64,000 bases of DNA, from NCBI GenBank assembly GCA_035610365.1, contig CM069435.1, forward strand, positions 59,703,389 to 59,767,388, read 5' to 3'. A program made the translations under genes and the position numbers. Positions 1-11,031 of the stretch are shown here, piece by piece. A model generated the notes under the pieces. It was not told where the DNA came from, made no database searches, and was given only the letters and a program-made list of their open reading frames with translations. Numbering within the stretch: the first letter of the stretch is position 1; each line of letters starts with the position of its first letter. This stretch comes from Aquatica leii (lineage: Eukaryota > Arthropoda > Insecta > Coleoptera > Lampyridae).

Positions 1-394
1 CGATTTGTTTGTCTCGATTTTTTTCAAAACGAGTGTACTCGTGTGAATAATGATAGAGACATTTTATTAGTATTTTTTTAGTTGATTTCTTGAGCGTTAG
101 TTTAGTAATATACTAAAGTTATTTAAAAAAGAAAGAAATTGCAAATTAAATACTGTAGCGAATAAAACTGTTATTGACAATATTGACAAATTGATGAAAC
201 TTTACTAACCTCAGCATTCTTATTAATTTTGTTTTCTTGGTTAATATTTGAATTCTTTTACAAAATTTAAAATCAAGATTTTTTAATATTTATGACGGTG
301 AATTTTGATTTAGATTAGGTTTTACATAGATTGTTCATCAAATTAATGATCCCTTCATTAGGAGGATCCAAAGAAACAACCACTTCAGTTCATG

Positions 395-430
395 CGACGT
401 TTCGTGTTGTTTAACCAACACTATATCAGG
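395..430 (-). ncRNA. Hammerhead ribozyme-like core, left arm (damaged)
   Basis: Read on the minus strand, CTGATAT (424-430) stands where the CTGANGA core is expected, so the 3' half of that core is damaged. It is followed by a six base pair stem GTGTTG/CAACAC with a GTTAAA loop and then GAAAC plus the cleavage-type triplet GTC (rc of 397-404). The GAAAC-GTC side is intact. The sister arm at 622-657 has the opposite damage. Confidence 0.5.
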
Positions 431-621
431 CCGCTCCTTTATTTAGTAAAAAACATAAAATAGTTTAAGTAAAAATATCAAACATTATAAACATGTGCCA
501 GAAAAGTAAAAAATTAACAGTGTAAAAAACTAACTAGTCAAAAACACAATGTTTTTAAAATTTCTTAACTTTGTTATTTTTACTTAAACTGTTTTATGTT
601 TCTTACTAAATAAAGAAGCGC

Positions 622-657
622 ACCGATGAAGTGTTGGTTAAACAACACGAAACATCG
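622..657 (+). ncRNA. Hammerhead ribozyme-like core, right arm (damaged)
   Basis: CCGATGA (623-629) matches the core CTGATGA except for one base. It is followed by stem II GTGTTG (631-636) and CAACAC (643-648) with a GTTAAA loop, then GAAAC (649-653) and ATC (654-656) in place of GTC. ACGT-type self-complementary ends of this kind fit the dimeric hammerheads known in Penelope-like elements. Activity of this copy is doubtful. Confidence 0.5.
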
Positions 658-906
658 CATGAACTGAAGTGATTGTTTCCTTGGATCGTTCTAAAGAAGG
701 GATCATTAATTTGATCAACAATCTATTTAACTATTACCAGGAGGCGAACCTTCTTCAAATTAGGTTTTACTAAAGAAATACAATATATTTTAGTAGTAGT
801 CCAAAAAATGTGTTTAAATCTTCACATATTATGTATATATGTGTAAATGGTTAAAAAAAATAATTTAAAACTACCGCTCTAGTTTTAAATAAAAATATAC
901 AAAAAC

Positions 907-985
907 CACTAATTAATTATATTTAATAATCAGTATCAGATAAGCTCTTATATTAGTAAAGGTATTCGAAATAGCCAGTCATTAA
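907..985 (+). promoter_or_regulatory. Promoter of micro-gene 1
   Basis: The segment holds CACTAATTAATT (907-918), a GATA-factor-type site AGATAAG (938-944), a TATA-like CTTATATT (947-954) and an initiator-like CCAGTC (975-980), about 30 bases before the start codon. The same elements in the same order precede the two paralogous genes, which is the main support. No transcript data are available. Confidence 0.55.
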
Positions 986-1009
986 ATCACGCTTTAGAAA
1001 CATTACAAC

Positions 1010-1329
1010 ATGTATAACATAAAATTATTAATACCGTTTTTAATTATTGCATTTATAATTAATAACTGTATTGTCTTTGTAAATAGTGACGATGATTTTG
1101 ACGAATCAGTAACTCACACTGAAAATAATCGTGCAGGAGCTAGCACTGCAGGAACTGGTCAGGTCAAAACTGATGCAGCTTCAAAAAACAGTGGAACACA
1201 AAACTTTAGCTTAGGTAAGTATGTAAATGTAAACATTTTTCAGAATTAATTGTATAATTTATAGGTAACACAATACTGGTTTCAATATTTAATTCATTAG
1301 CTGTTTACTGTTTAAAGAAGTTTGCATAA
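1010..1329 (+). CDS. Micro-gene 1: secreted or anchored small peptide (two exons)
   Basis: Exon 1 is 1010-1214, the intron 1215-1264 (50 bp, GTAAGT...TTATAG, phase 1) and exon 2 1265-1329, giving an 89-residue precursor. Residues 1-26 form a signal peptide (MYNIKLLIPF start, hydrophobic core, then NS). The middle is hydrophilic and rich in D, T, S, A and G, begins with an acidic DDDFDES run and has one N-glycosylation sequon (NFS). Exon 2 encodes a hydrophobic tail ending in YCLKKFA, so the product could be membrane-anchored; the lysines make a GPI signal less clear than in the other two copies. The splice model rests on the matching exon 2 tails in the paralogs. If the intron is retained the protein ends early without the tail. 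Function unknown; I do not recognise the family. Confidence 0.6.
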
Positions 1330-3500
1330 TTTTTTTTTTGCAAAATGTATTGACTGCACATAATACATATCATCAAAAATTGTTTTTAAAGCGTATTTTA
1401 ATCTGTATTGTAAATATATTAAAACTGTAATATTACTGAATGTATAAAACGTAGTTTGGTTGCATAAAGTATAAGTAAACGTATATTTGTTTAAAAATTA
1501 TGTTTTGAAAAGTCAGTTGATTTATATAAATATACGATTTTTTGTTTAATTCTAAAACGAACAAAAAATGTTTGCTGCAAATTTATTATTTATAACAGCA
1601 AGAGCAGACAACTGTTATTTGATCTACTTTATTCGACAAACGTCGTTACTCCACAAATAATTAAACGTCTCTTTTGTATTCTTTTAAAATAATATGTGAC
1701 TAAAATTCATAACTTTTTGCTGCTCTACGTTTAGTAAACTTCTTACATGCTAAAGCTGTTAAAAAGAAAACTGCATGGATAAAGTAACATAAATAAAGAA
1801 ATTGCCAATGGAGACGTCGTAGGTCATTTTAAAACAAATCTGTGATTGAGAAACTCAAAAAACAATCAAAGTAAAAGAAAAGTCAAAAACAAAAGGGCGC
1901 CAGGAAAGTTTATAGCAAAAGAAAGACAGTGCACCTTGCCAACCGAAAAACCTGCTCTTCATGAACACACTTCAGATCAGAATGTATTACACTAAAATCT
2001 GTTATATTAAAATTATTTCATAAACGCAAAGGCCGACGGTATAAAAGCTTTTTACAAAATTAACTATTTAACATCTATAACTATTACATTTAAATAAAGA
2101 CAAACAAAACATTAAAAAAATAATAATGAAAATATTTACATGAATTTAAATGGAATCACAAAAAAAAAGTATATTAAAAGAAAGAATATAAATAAGTAGA
2201 TTGAAACTGAATTTATTAAATGTAACAAATTGCAAGGGTTTGTATGCAGCAAAACAAATAAAATATGAAATAACAAAACAAACATTTCGTGACAATAAAA
2301 TAAAAAAAAATACTACTGTCTTGATTTAGTTTGACAGATTAACGTCGATATTATTAAAATAAAAATTGTAAAATTGTGACAATTCAACTTTAAAGTACCT
2401 CAAATAAATTGTAAGTGTCGTTAATTAAAAGTTCTAATAATGGTGCGAAAAACACAAGTTACAATCTTTATTTTGTTTAAATTCAAAGCTTCTAAACACT
2501 GAAGTTATCAAAACGTAAAGTTACAATTAATTTTATACTGTTATTATAAACATCTTAAATTCTCCTAGGTACAGAAAGTGGATTTTCGGTTGGTTATAAA
2601 GCCCTCCAGAAGATGTGACCCAAAAATTCAAATGGTTTCAGGTTTGCGATGGTCCGCCGGAAGATTTTTTTAAATGCTATAAAGTGAAATGAAATAACAC
2701 GGCACAAAGTCGGTACACAATAAATTCCATAAAACTTTAAGTACACTCGGGCCCAACTAAATTGTCAAAACCGTAAAACATACGAATTAGGAAAATTCCA
2801 TTTACTTAAAACTTCATTAAGTCCATAATAAACCTTCGGATAGCACTACCTACGTTTAAAAGCTGAAGCCCATCGTAACTACAACCCGAAAAAAGTAACT
2901 CCCTAGTCTTATAACTTGAGAAACTTCGCCTTGTAAAACAAAAATTACTCATATAGAAAAATTTGGTTTACCACCATTTCAATTAAAAGGTGTGTCGTCA
3001 AATTTTTAAGGACATATGAGACAAGACGTTGACAAAGATGCGAAATTAAATCAAAACGCACTACGCGTAGGTTTGATGAGGTTTTCACAATAAACCGCTA
3101 AATAATGAAAAACTAACCAAATCCAAATAACCCAAGCAAACCAGCGTACTGAGATATACAATTTTAATCTAAATATATAAACCCGAAAATTAATTGCTAA
3201 CGGAACTAATAAGTTATAAAGTGTACTTAAAACGCATGAGAATAATATTGACCTAATTGATTCAAGTGCATACGCACTAAATATGTACTTTATAAATAAT
3301 AATTTACACTTAAAACTAATGTATAAACGTAAAACAACATCAATAACTTAATACGAAACTACTGAAATGATGTTAAAAAAACGAAAGCATAAACGATAAC
3401 ATATGTTACTTTAAATTTAAAACATATTACGTAACAGTATTGTATGTACTTACTTGTACAATATTAAACAGAGCAAATTGAATACAAAGGAAAACTTTAA
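1330..3500. other. AT-rich intergenic DNA
   Basis: No reading frame, RNA gene or clear repeat is seen. A polyadenylation-type AATAAA lies at about 1792, roughly 460 bases after the stop of micro-gene 1. Confidence 0.5.
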
Positions 3501-3502
3501 TA

Positions 3503-4794
3503 TACTGACTTCCAGAAAAATTGCAACAACTAGAAGTTGTTACACGATTTTATTGAAATTTTCAGAAAACGTCTATTTTTATGAAACAAAATGATGATTA
3601 AAATTTAAAAACAAAAGAGCAAAAGTTGCTCCGCCACGATTTGTAATGCACTCATTTAGACGTCTTGGCATGCTATCAATCAAGTGATTTATTGCTGCGT
3701 GTGGTATATCGTCCCAAACTTCTTGAATCCGTAGCTGGAGATCGTGTAAGTTATCTGGAGGGTGGACGGCAATGTTAATTTCTTACAAAAACACTGTTGT
3801 AGCTCTTGCTGTATGAGGGCGCGCATTATCCTGCTGGAAAATGGGATTTTGCAGACCCTAAAAATATGAAAGCCCAACTGGTTGTAGCACATTACCAATG
3901 TAACCAGCTGCGTTTAGGTTGCCGTCAAGAAAAATCAAGGGTGATCTGCTACCATAACATATTGCACTCTATATCATAACTCCTCGAGTAAAGGCTGTGT
4001 TGCGTTCCTCAAAAAATGTTGGATTTTTACGTTCTCCACGCATCCGTCTGACCCTGCTACGGCCATCGTGTGCCCACAAGCAAAATCGGGGCTCGTCACT
4101 AAACACAATTTGATGCCAATCTTGCGCCCAATTAACCCTTTCGTTGGTCCACTCTAATCTGCGTAGACGGTGAAGTGGTGTAAGGGGAAGACATAAAAAT
4201 GGACGATATGAACGCAACCCATAAGATCTTATCCGGCGATAAACAGATGACATTGACATTCTGAGTCTTATACCTCTCATCCAATCATTTGCAATTTATC
4301 CAGTTGTTGAAAATCTGTCTCTTATGGCCAATACTCTTAAGCGACATTCTTCGCGATCTGTAGTCCTCCGAGGACGTCCAGATCTATAGCGACGATATTG
4401 AACCCCTTCCTCGGACCATTTGGACCAACATCTCAATATCGATTAAACATTTCGGTTTACACGACAAGCAATTACTCTTAGCGAAAGTCCGGCCTCTCTC
4501 ATACCAATAATACGGCCACGTTCAAAATCACTTAATTAGACAAAATGTTGATGTTGACGTACTCTTGGCATTGTTATCAAATTCAGAATGAAATTGTGAA
4601 CAAACAACAACAATTTGCAAACTTGAGAATTACTAAATGGTCTACTACTTCAAATTTATTGTTACTATGTTACTATGGAAACCATAGGAAAAAAACATAT
4701 AACTACTGCCTAGATTTTATTCAAATTTTATTCATTACTTTGTGTCATGAAAATAGACGATTACTAAAAATTTTAATTTTTCTGGAAGTCCGTA
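3503..4794 (-). mobile_element. Tc1/mariner element, complete ends, decayed
   Basis: The ends are inverted repeats starting TACTGACTTCCAGAAAAATT on the left and, read inward from the right, TACGGACTTCCAGAAAAATT. They are flanked by TA at 3501-3502 and 4795-4796, the target duplication of this superfamily. The length of about 1.29 kb is normal for mariner/Tc1. The transposase inside is on the minus strand and broken. Confidence 0.85.
3590..4545 (-). pseudogene. Tc1/mariner transposase pseudogene
   Basis: Minus-strand fragments in order: an N-terminal helix-turn-helix with a DFERGRIIGMREAG-like region (about 4540-4460), a second DNA-binding part (about 4380-4200), the first catalytic region with FSDEPRFCL (about 4105), and the second with FQQDNARPHTA (about 3835). 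Stops interrupt the frame several times. After TTVFL the text jumps straight to the C-terminal HPPDNLHDLQLRIQEVW, so the segment that should hold WP.RSPDL.PIEH and the third catalytic acid has been deleted. The copy cannot encode an active enzyme. Confidence 0.8.
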
Positions 4795-5451
4795 TATACC
4801 CAGTAAACACGGATTGAATTTGTTACAGTCACAAAATTAAAACAATTGTTTCATTACGTTGTTTCGTGTTAGTTCCATTTTTATATCATTTACATGTAAC
4901 TGACAGTGAATAAATTAAAAGAGTTCCGATTTTTCACAATCTGTTTTAAACCATTTGAGTACTTGCAATTTTTTTCCCATAATCAGCAACCGTCTAAAAA
5001 CTGATTTATTAAAACCGAATATTTTTTAAACATCTAGAATTGTTTGAAAATCGATTAAATAAGATTGAATTATTTTTAAAACAGTGGAATCGTCTTAGTA
5101 AAAACAAATACTTTGTGATTAGTTAGCATTAGTCGTTGCTATACTTCTGTTCTTTATGTATCATGTTTTAATTTGTTAAAAAATATATAAATTAACACAC
5201 ATGGTTGCGTTAAGGTAGATTGCGTAAATCTGATGATACTTTAGGATTTATAATTACAGTTTCATTCTTCAAGTTTTCTATATGATTATGTACAGCTACA
5301 GGTATTCACAGTGTTTTTATAACTTTCTTATGATTGATAAAGTGATATTTATAATAAGTTTGTGTTGTTTTTGAATAAACAATTTAATTAATTTTGTGTA
5401 ACTTTATGATTATGTATGTATATAAATGAAATATTTATTTCTATGTTACAG

Positions 5452-5555
5452 ATGCGGTTAAAAGTTGCTACCCAACAGTAACTGATGCACTTTTCGAGGC
5501 TTCCGTGAAAAGACCACATCAACAAAAGTTACGATATGTAAAAAACTCAATGTGA
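5452..5555 (+). other. Candidate orphan terminal exon
   Basis: A good 3' splice site (TTTCTATGTTACAG, ending at 5451) is followed by 104 bases open in the phase left by exon 1 of micro-gene 1 (phase 1), ending in TGA at 5553-5555. AATAAA follows at 5583-5588. The encoded tail would be about 34 residues, hydrophilic, with one cysteine, quite unlike the hydrophobic tail of the near exon. It could be an alternative last exon of micro-gene 1, the end of another gene, or chance. Confidence 0.25.
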
Positions 5556-5589
5556 TATTGTAATTAAAAATATTTATTGTGCAATAAAA

Positions 5590-8489
5590 TTTTAAACGTG
5601 CATTCGAAAATGTATTATTATATTATTAAAAGAATTGTTTTAGTTCATTATTGAAACAAAAAAATCATATATTTATTGATCATTTATTATCAGTTCAAGA
5701 ACGAAGCTTTTAAAACGTAAACCAAATGCAGCATTTATTTTGCAACAGATTTGAATTTAAAATACCGAAACTATACTAATTCAAATAAGTGAAACAGCGA
5801 TGGACTTAGCTATTTTATTGCAGTTAGGTTTCTTTTATGTTTGAAACAAGAGTGAATCATAATTTTTATGTTTTGAAACTGTTACTAAACATTATCAATT
5901 TTGTGTTTACTGGGTATTTCAAATAATGAATTAAAATTTTAACAAGTAATTCTAACATGTAAATCATTTGCAAAAATGTTTAAAATATAATGAGGTTAGT
6001 GTTACGTGTATAATTCGCGTAATTTGTAAAAAAACTATGGGTGGAGAGTGTCCAACTTTCTAAAGATAATAACGTAGCAAAACGACAAACAACAGTCGCG
6101 TATATAACATATTTTACTTGCAGAATTGTATTGAAAAATACACTTTAGCACTAATCAAAATTTCAAAACTAAGCAAACAACACAAATTCTTTAACAAAAG
6201 CAATAACAACTGTGAATCGGCTATTAAATCAGAACACACTTTATTTTGTAAGCTTGGATTTTGTTTGTCAACTTTGTGTACTGGGTATATCACGTGATAA
6301 ATCTTTTACAAATTAAGTGAACTATAACAAAAGCGTACTTAATATAATTTACAAATAATAAAATTATCTATAGGTACTAACAAAACATATCAGAACTTAT
6401 TCTTAAAAACAGTGCAGAAAAACAAACAATACTGAGAAAATTTATTTTTTGTATTAATACGGTTGATTGTAATATTTACTGGAAGATAACCAACCTTACA
6501 ACGTATTTCGTGCCGCAAAAGTACGGAAAATTTGTAGTTGAACTAGGCTTAAAATTAATTTATCATCAATTTACATATTTACTTCGTCAGCATATCAAAC
6601 ATAATTAAAAAATTTAACTACTTCAATAATAATCCTAATTTTTTTTTAATTATTAAAGAGGCTAGTTTGTTAGTAGTATCGAAATAATATTACAAAAGCT
6701 CATCATTAGCAATTTCGGTTATAATGATAATAATATCATCTCTAACGGTCACTGCTAAAGGAAATAACATTAGTATCAAGTTTTATTTTGTTTAAAAAGG
6801 TAATAAAAACAAAAAATATAAAATCAAGTTACATTTGAAATAAGTTTGCCACTCACAAAAAATAAATGAACGATTATTAGAAATTGAAATAAATTTAAAT
6901 CAGACCTGATATATCGTAGCAACTTTGCTTGTAAAATGAGCCAGTAAATGATAAAATATTTGTAAGATATTGTGGTGAACATCTGTGGCGACACTAGTCG
7001 GTGCAGATAATTTATAGAGTGAGGCGCGCGGTGAAGAAAGTAATGTTTTATACTTATTAGCACGTAGTTGGGCATCTTTCAGTAAATATTACAATCAACG
7101 ATAGAAGTTTCTACGTAGCAAAAGACCTCTGAAAACAGTGCCGGATTTAGCACTCTAAGAAACAATACATTTTTTTGACATTTTACTAAAAGTATGCGTT
7201 GTGTAGTGCATTTATTATTTTTATAATACACAACCAGTTATGATGTTTGTGTCGAGGCCGAAGGCATCGCCTAAATATATTTGGACCTGTAACGCTTGTA
7301 CAAATTATTTAAAAAAAGACGCGGACTAAAACAACATCAAAAAAGACATTGAGGTAACCAATGTTTTATTCAAAACAAATTTAAATTACGCGGGTATGAA
7401 ATTAACTTAAGTTTTTTACTGTTATTGCTATTTACAGTTATTTCTTTGTTTTTGATTATTATTGGTCTCAGACAAGTTTTAATGTCATCTTTTTTTAAAT
7501 TTGATTTTTATATAAGAAAATATCAACAAATATTCTATGGGTTTATATTTACTGCCTAAAAAGGCAGTGGCGGTTGGTGGTCAATTCTGAAAAAAAGTCA
7601 TTTCTCTAAAAACGCATTTCTGCTTAGTAAAAGTTTAATATTTCAAGTCAATTTATCTATGTTTAGAACAATCAAAATGAAACGTTATATATTTGCAATA
7701 ATAAAACAATTTTTAGTAATTTTTTTAAGGGTCATTGAACAAATGACTTAATGGAGAAACAGCCACTCTAGAAGAAGTGATGCTTTACATTACCAAATAA
7801 CACTTTTAAAAACGTATTAATTCTCAAAAAAAATTTATCAATCATTATTACTGTAATTCTTTGTATTTAGTTTTTAATAGACTGATAATTTATTAGAAGT
7901 GCCGTCATTATTATTATTCTGATATTTACTTCATTTTTGCAAAATCATAAGAATGTCTACTATTAAATACGCAGATCTAAAAAAGTATTGTTTTAGTTTC
8001 TCAATCATAGTTATATTGCAAATCAAATATGTTCAAAAGCTTTAGTTCTATAGAAATAATAGTATAATATATATTTAATGTTTTACTATTTATACAAAAA
8101 TACTTGTTTTTTGGCCATAGAATAATATAGGTAAGATCGTCTACTAAAAGGAAACTATTAAAAGCAATATCAAAATTATCTTCATCCGTTTGTTACAAAT
8201 AAACATTAACCTAAATATTTAATTAGTTGTTTTTTTATATATTTTTTAACAAATTAGCCTAAATTGAAAAAAATGTGTAATTTTGAGGTGTTTGTGTAAT
8301 TATTACTGAACCGGAAAACATTTGAAACGTTTTATTAAACTTTAATTAAAGTTTCGTTGAATAATTTAAATAATAATAATAAAATAGTGTTGTAATTTAA
8401 AACTGTAATTCACACAAATTTTTACAAAATTGTACATCTAGTTAATTGTATTCAAATTCAAAAAAAAAAAAAAATTTAATAACGTCTAT
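5590..8489. other. AT-rich DNA without recognised features
   Basis: No coding region longer than chance and no terminal repeats were recognised. A slightly GC-richer island lies at about 6970-7080 but I cannot assign it. Confidence 0.45.
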
Positions 8490-9349
8490 TATACAGGATT
8501 TTTCATATAACCCGTTCGTTAAAAGTTTTTTATACTTTTATACTTCTAATCAAAATTTAATTTAGATTTTTCCTAATATTAATTGAATCGTTATTGGCAT
8601 TACAATTAAAATATATTCAAGAACGTATCTCTTCCGGTTATACCGGAAGTGACATCAACTTTTTTATATCAAATAAAATGTTATACTTTTTATTAATTTT
8701 ATCAATTTTACATGTAATTTTAAAGCTTTTTTGTTTATAGCTCATTATTCTAAAAGTCAATGGTTTTTTAAATATTTAGATGTTTTTGAGAATTTTCACA
8801 TTTGTAACTTTAACTTTAAAAATCCATGTATTGTCAAATTATAAAGTTTAAACTGCGATATTTCACTATTAACTAAAATTATCATCTTTTAACGACTTTT
8901 TGTAAAGATCCAACACACATACAAAGTGTTCAAACTATAATGCCAAAGTTAACAACGTTTACATGCGTAAAACTCAATTTTTTTAAATGGAACAGCTTAT
9001 ACATATGGTGATGGTTAAAACTACAATAAAATTCTGTATCGATTGATATAATAGATTTCTATACCCATCTTTACCCGCTAATTAGTTATACGGATTTGTT
9101 TGATAATAGTACAAATTTTATTAAAAATGCAGTATTCCAGGTAGTAGGCTGAGTAATACACATGACATTTGTCACTAATCGGTCAATAAGCATTATTTTT
9201 TGGTACAATCTAATTCTAACAATTACGCAGAACGGTTTAGAATGATGGTCCCCTTTGTATAAACTTTTTGTATAAACTGGATGTAAAAAATTGTATAACT
9301 AAAGTAGCCAAAAAAAATCCTGGCAATAATTTTTTAATTTGTAAAATGA

Positions 9350-9363
9350 CCACCAGAGGGGCG
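9350..9363 (+). promoter_or_regulatory. CTCF-like motif, one mismatch
   Basis: CCACCAGAGGGGCG lies in the loop of the foldback element. It differs at one position from the bilaterian CTCF core CCASYAGRKGGCR. A second site 296 bp away on the same strand matches fully. Binding is not shown. Confidence 0.3.
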
Positions 9364-9645
9364 TAACCGCTATCTTCTATTAAAAAAGTGATGCTTCTCG
9401 TAATTTTGTCTTATTAAGGTAACAAAAACATATGTGCTTTCTAAAACTAAAATAAAATCAAGTATTTTCCGTTAAATATTTTTGCCCTATCTCCGAAAAT
9501 AAAGTGGTGAGAACTGCTCAAAAGTTTTTCCAAAGAAGTGTCCAAACTTAGAAACAGATCAACTGATTTCAATAAAATTATTGTTAAAAAAAAACATTCC
9601 TTAAACTCTCTAAATAAATTGTAGAGATTGCGATTTAGGATCTTG

Positions 9646-9658
9646 CCACTAGAGGGCG
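9646..9658 (+). promoter_or_regulatory. CTCF-like motif, full core match
   Basis: CCACTAGAGGGCG fits the core CCASYAGRKGGCR at every position, in a GC-poor setting where such a string is unlikely. It may be a property of the element that carries it. Binding is not shown. Confidence 0.35.
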
Positions 9659-10064
9659 ATATTTGATTATGCACCAAATATTGCTAGTTTACTTAAGAAA
9701 AATAAATAGATCGATATGGATTTTTACAGAAAAAAATAGCTAAATAAAACCTAAATTTTTTTATTAGCACACGCAAAATGCACCTCGATATCTTGTTCCT
9801 AAGCTTAAATTATCAATAAGAAAAAAAGTATCGACAAAAATCTAGATATGTAACTCTAAAAACCGTCACTTTTCATTTAAAAAAAATATTAATGACAGAT
9901 AGGTACCTTAAATTTCCATCAAAAAAATAAAAGTCATGAAAATATATATGTATGCCTAACGCAGATATTTAGTTTGCAATTTGTAACGGGAATAACCATA
10001 GGAAGTATATTCGTTTAATCAAAAATTTGTTAACATTCCTTATGAATGTAAAATAAATTCAAAT

Positions 10065-10094
10065 GATCACTGTTTGAAAGATCACTGTTTGAAT
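10065..10094 (+). repeat. Short tandem duplication in foldback loop
   Basis: GATCACTGTTTGAA occurs at 10065-10078 and again at 10080-10093, immediately inside the right arm of the foldback element. Confidence 0.75.
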
Positions 10095-11031
10095 AATTTT
10101 GTAAACCATTCTGCGTAATTGTTAGAATTAAATTGTATCAAACAATTATGTCTACTGGCAAATTAGTAACAAATGTCATATGTAAGTGTACTCAGCCTAC
10201 TATCTGGAAAACTGCATTTTAATTAAAATTTGTACTAATATCCTTATACACATTAACGGGTAAAAATGGGTATATGAAAACATTATATCAATCGATGCAA
10301 AATTTTATTGTGTTTTTAACCATCTTAATATATATATACCGTTCTATTTAAAAAAATTGTGTTTTACGCATGTAAATGTTGTTAACTTTGGCATTATATT
10401 TTGAACACTGTATGTGTGTTAGGCCTTTACAAAAAGTTGTTCAAAAGATGATAATTTTAATTAATAGTGATATAAATATTGCAGCTTAAACTTCATAATT
10501 TGACAGGATATGAATTTTTAAAGTTGATGTTACAAATGTGAAAATTCTTAAAAACATCTAAATATCTAAAAAATCGTCAACTTGTGTGATAATAAGCTAT
10601 GAGCAAAATGACTTTAAAATTACACGTAAACTTAAAAAAAATAATAAAAAGCGTGACATTCCAAGTGATACGTTTTTTAATATATTTTATTTATAAAGCC
10701 AATAACCATTTACCTAATATTAAAAAAACCAAAATTAAGTTTTGATTGGAAGTATAAAAACTTTTAACCAACGAGTTACATGAAAAACCTTGTCTATGAC
10801 AAAATGTACCCATTGCATGGTTCTAAAAACGTATTAAATCTATTTGCATTCTAATCTTTTACTACTGTCGCTGGTGTAAACACTACACCCAGAATACATA
10901 AATTCTGCGTTTTTTTATTTTTTACATTTATTTTACATTTAACTTTGTCTAATAAATTAGAATACTCGATATGGGTAAAAATAGATGCTATCACTACGAT
11001 ACAAGCTAACAAGATTTATGAACAATCAAAA

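Larger units (their letters stand above)
338..727. repeat. Inverted pair of hammerhead-bearing repeats
   Basis: The segments at about 338-482 and 578-727 are reverse complements of one another with scattered differences, separated by a ~95 bp AT-rich loop. Shared blocks include ATTAATGATCCCTTC, ACTTCAGTTCATGCGA, TTTCGTGTTGTTTAACCAAC and TTTATTTAGTAA. Each arm carries a hammerhead-like core, so this is either two copies of one retroelement tail inserted head to head or one foldback element. No coding sequence is seen. The repeat is clear; its class is inferred. Confidence 0.8.
8494..10792. mobile_element. Long foldback element with ~700 bp inverted arms
   Basis: The left arm (about 8494-9243) and right arm (about 10100-10792) are reverse complements along their whole length with substitutions and small gaps. 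Matched blocks include TTTTTCAT near both outer ends, GGCATTATA, AGTTAACAACGTTTACATGC, ATCGATTGATATAAT and ACAATTACGCAGAAYGGTTTA at the inner ends. The loop of about 850 bp is unrelated to the arms. No transposase is visible, so it is non-autonomous. The outer ends look like CAGG.TTTTTCAT, but the target duplication is unclear. Confidence 0.8.

Noticed and set aside
6824..7075. 83-codon minus strand frame
   Set aside because: No homology, no splice or promoter context; composition as expected by chance in this DNA.
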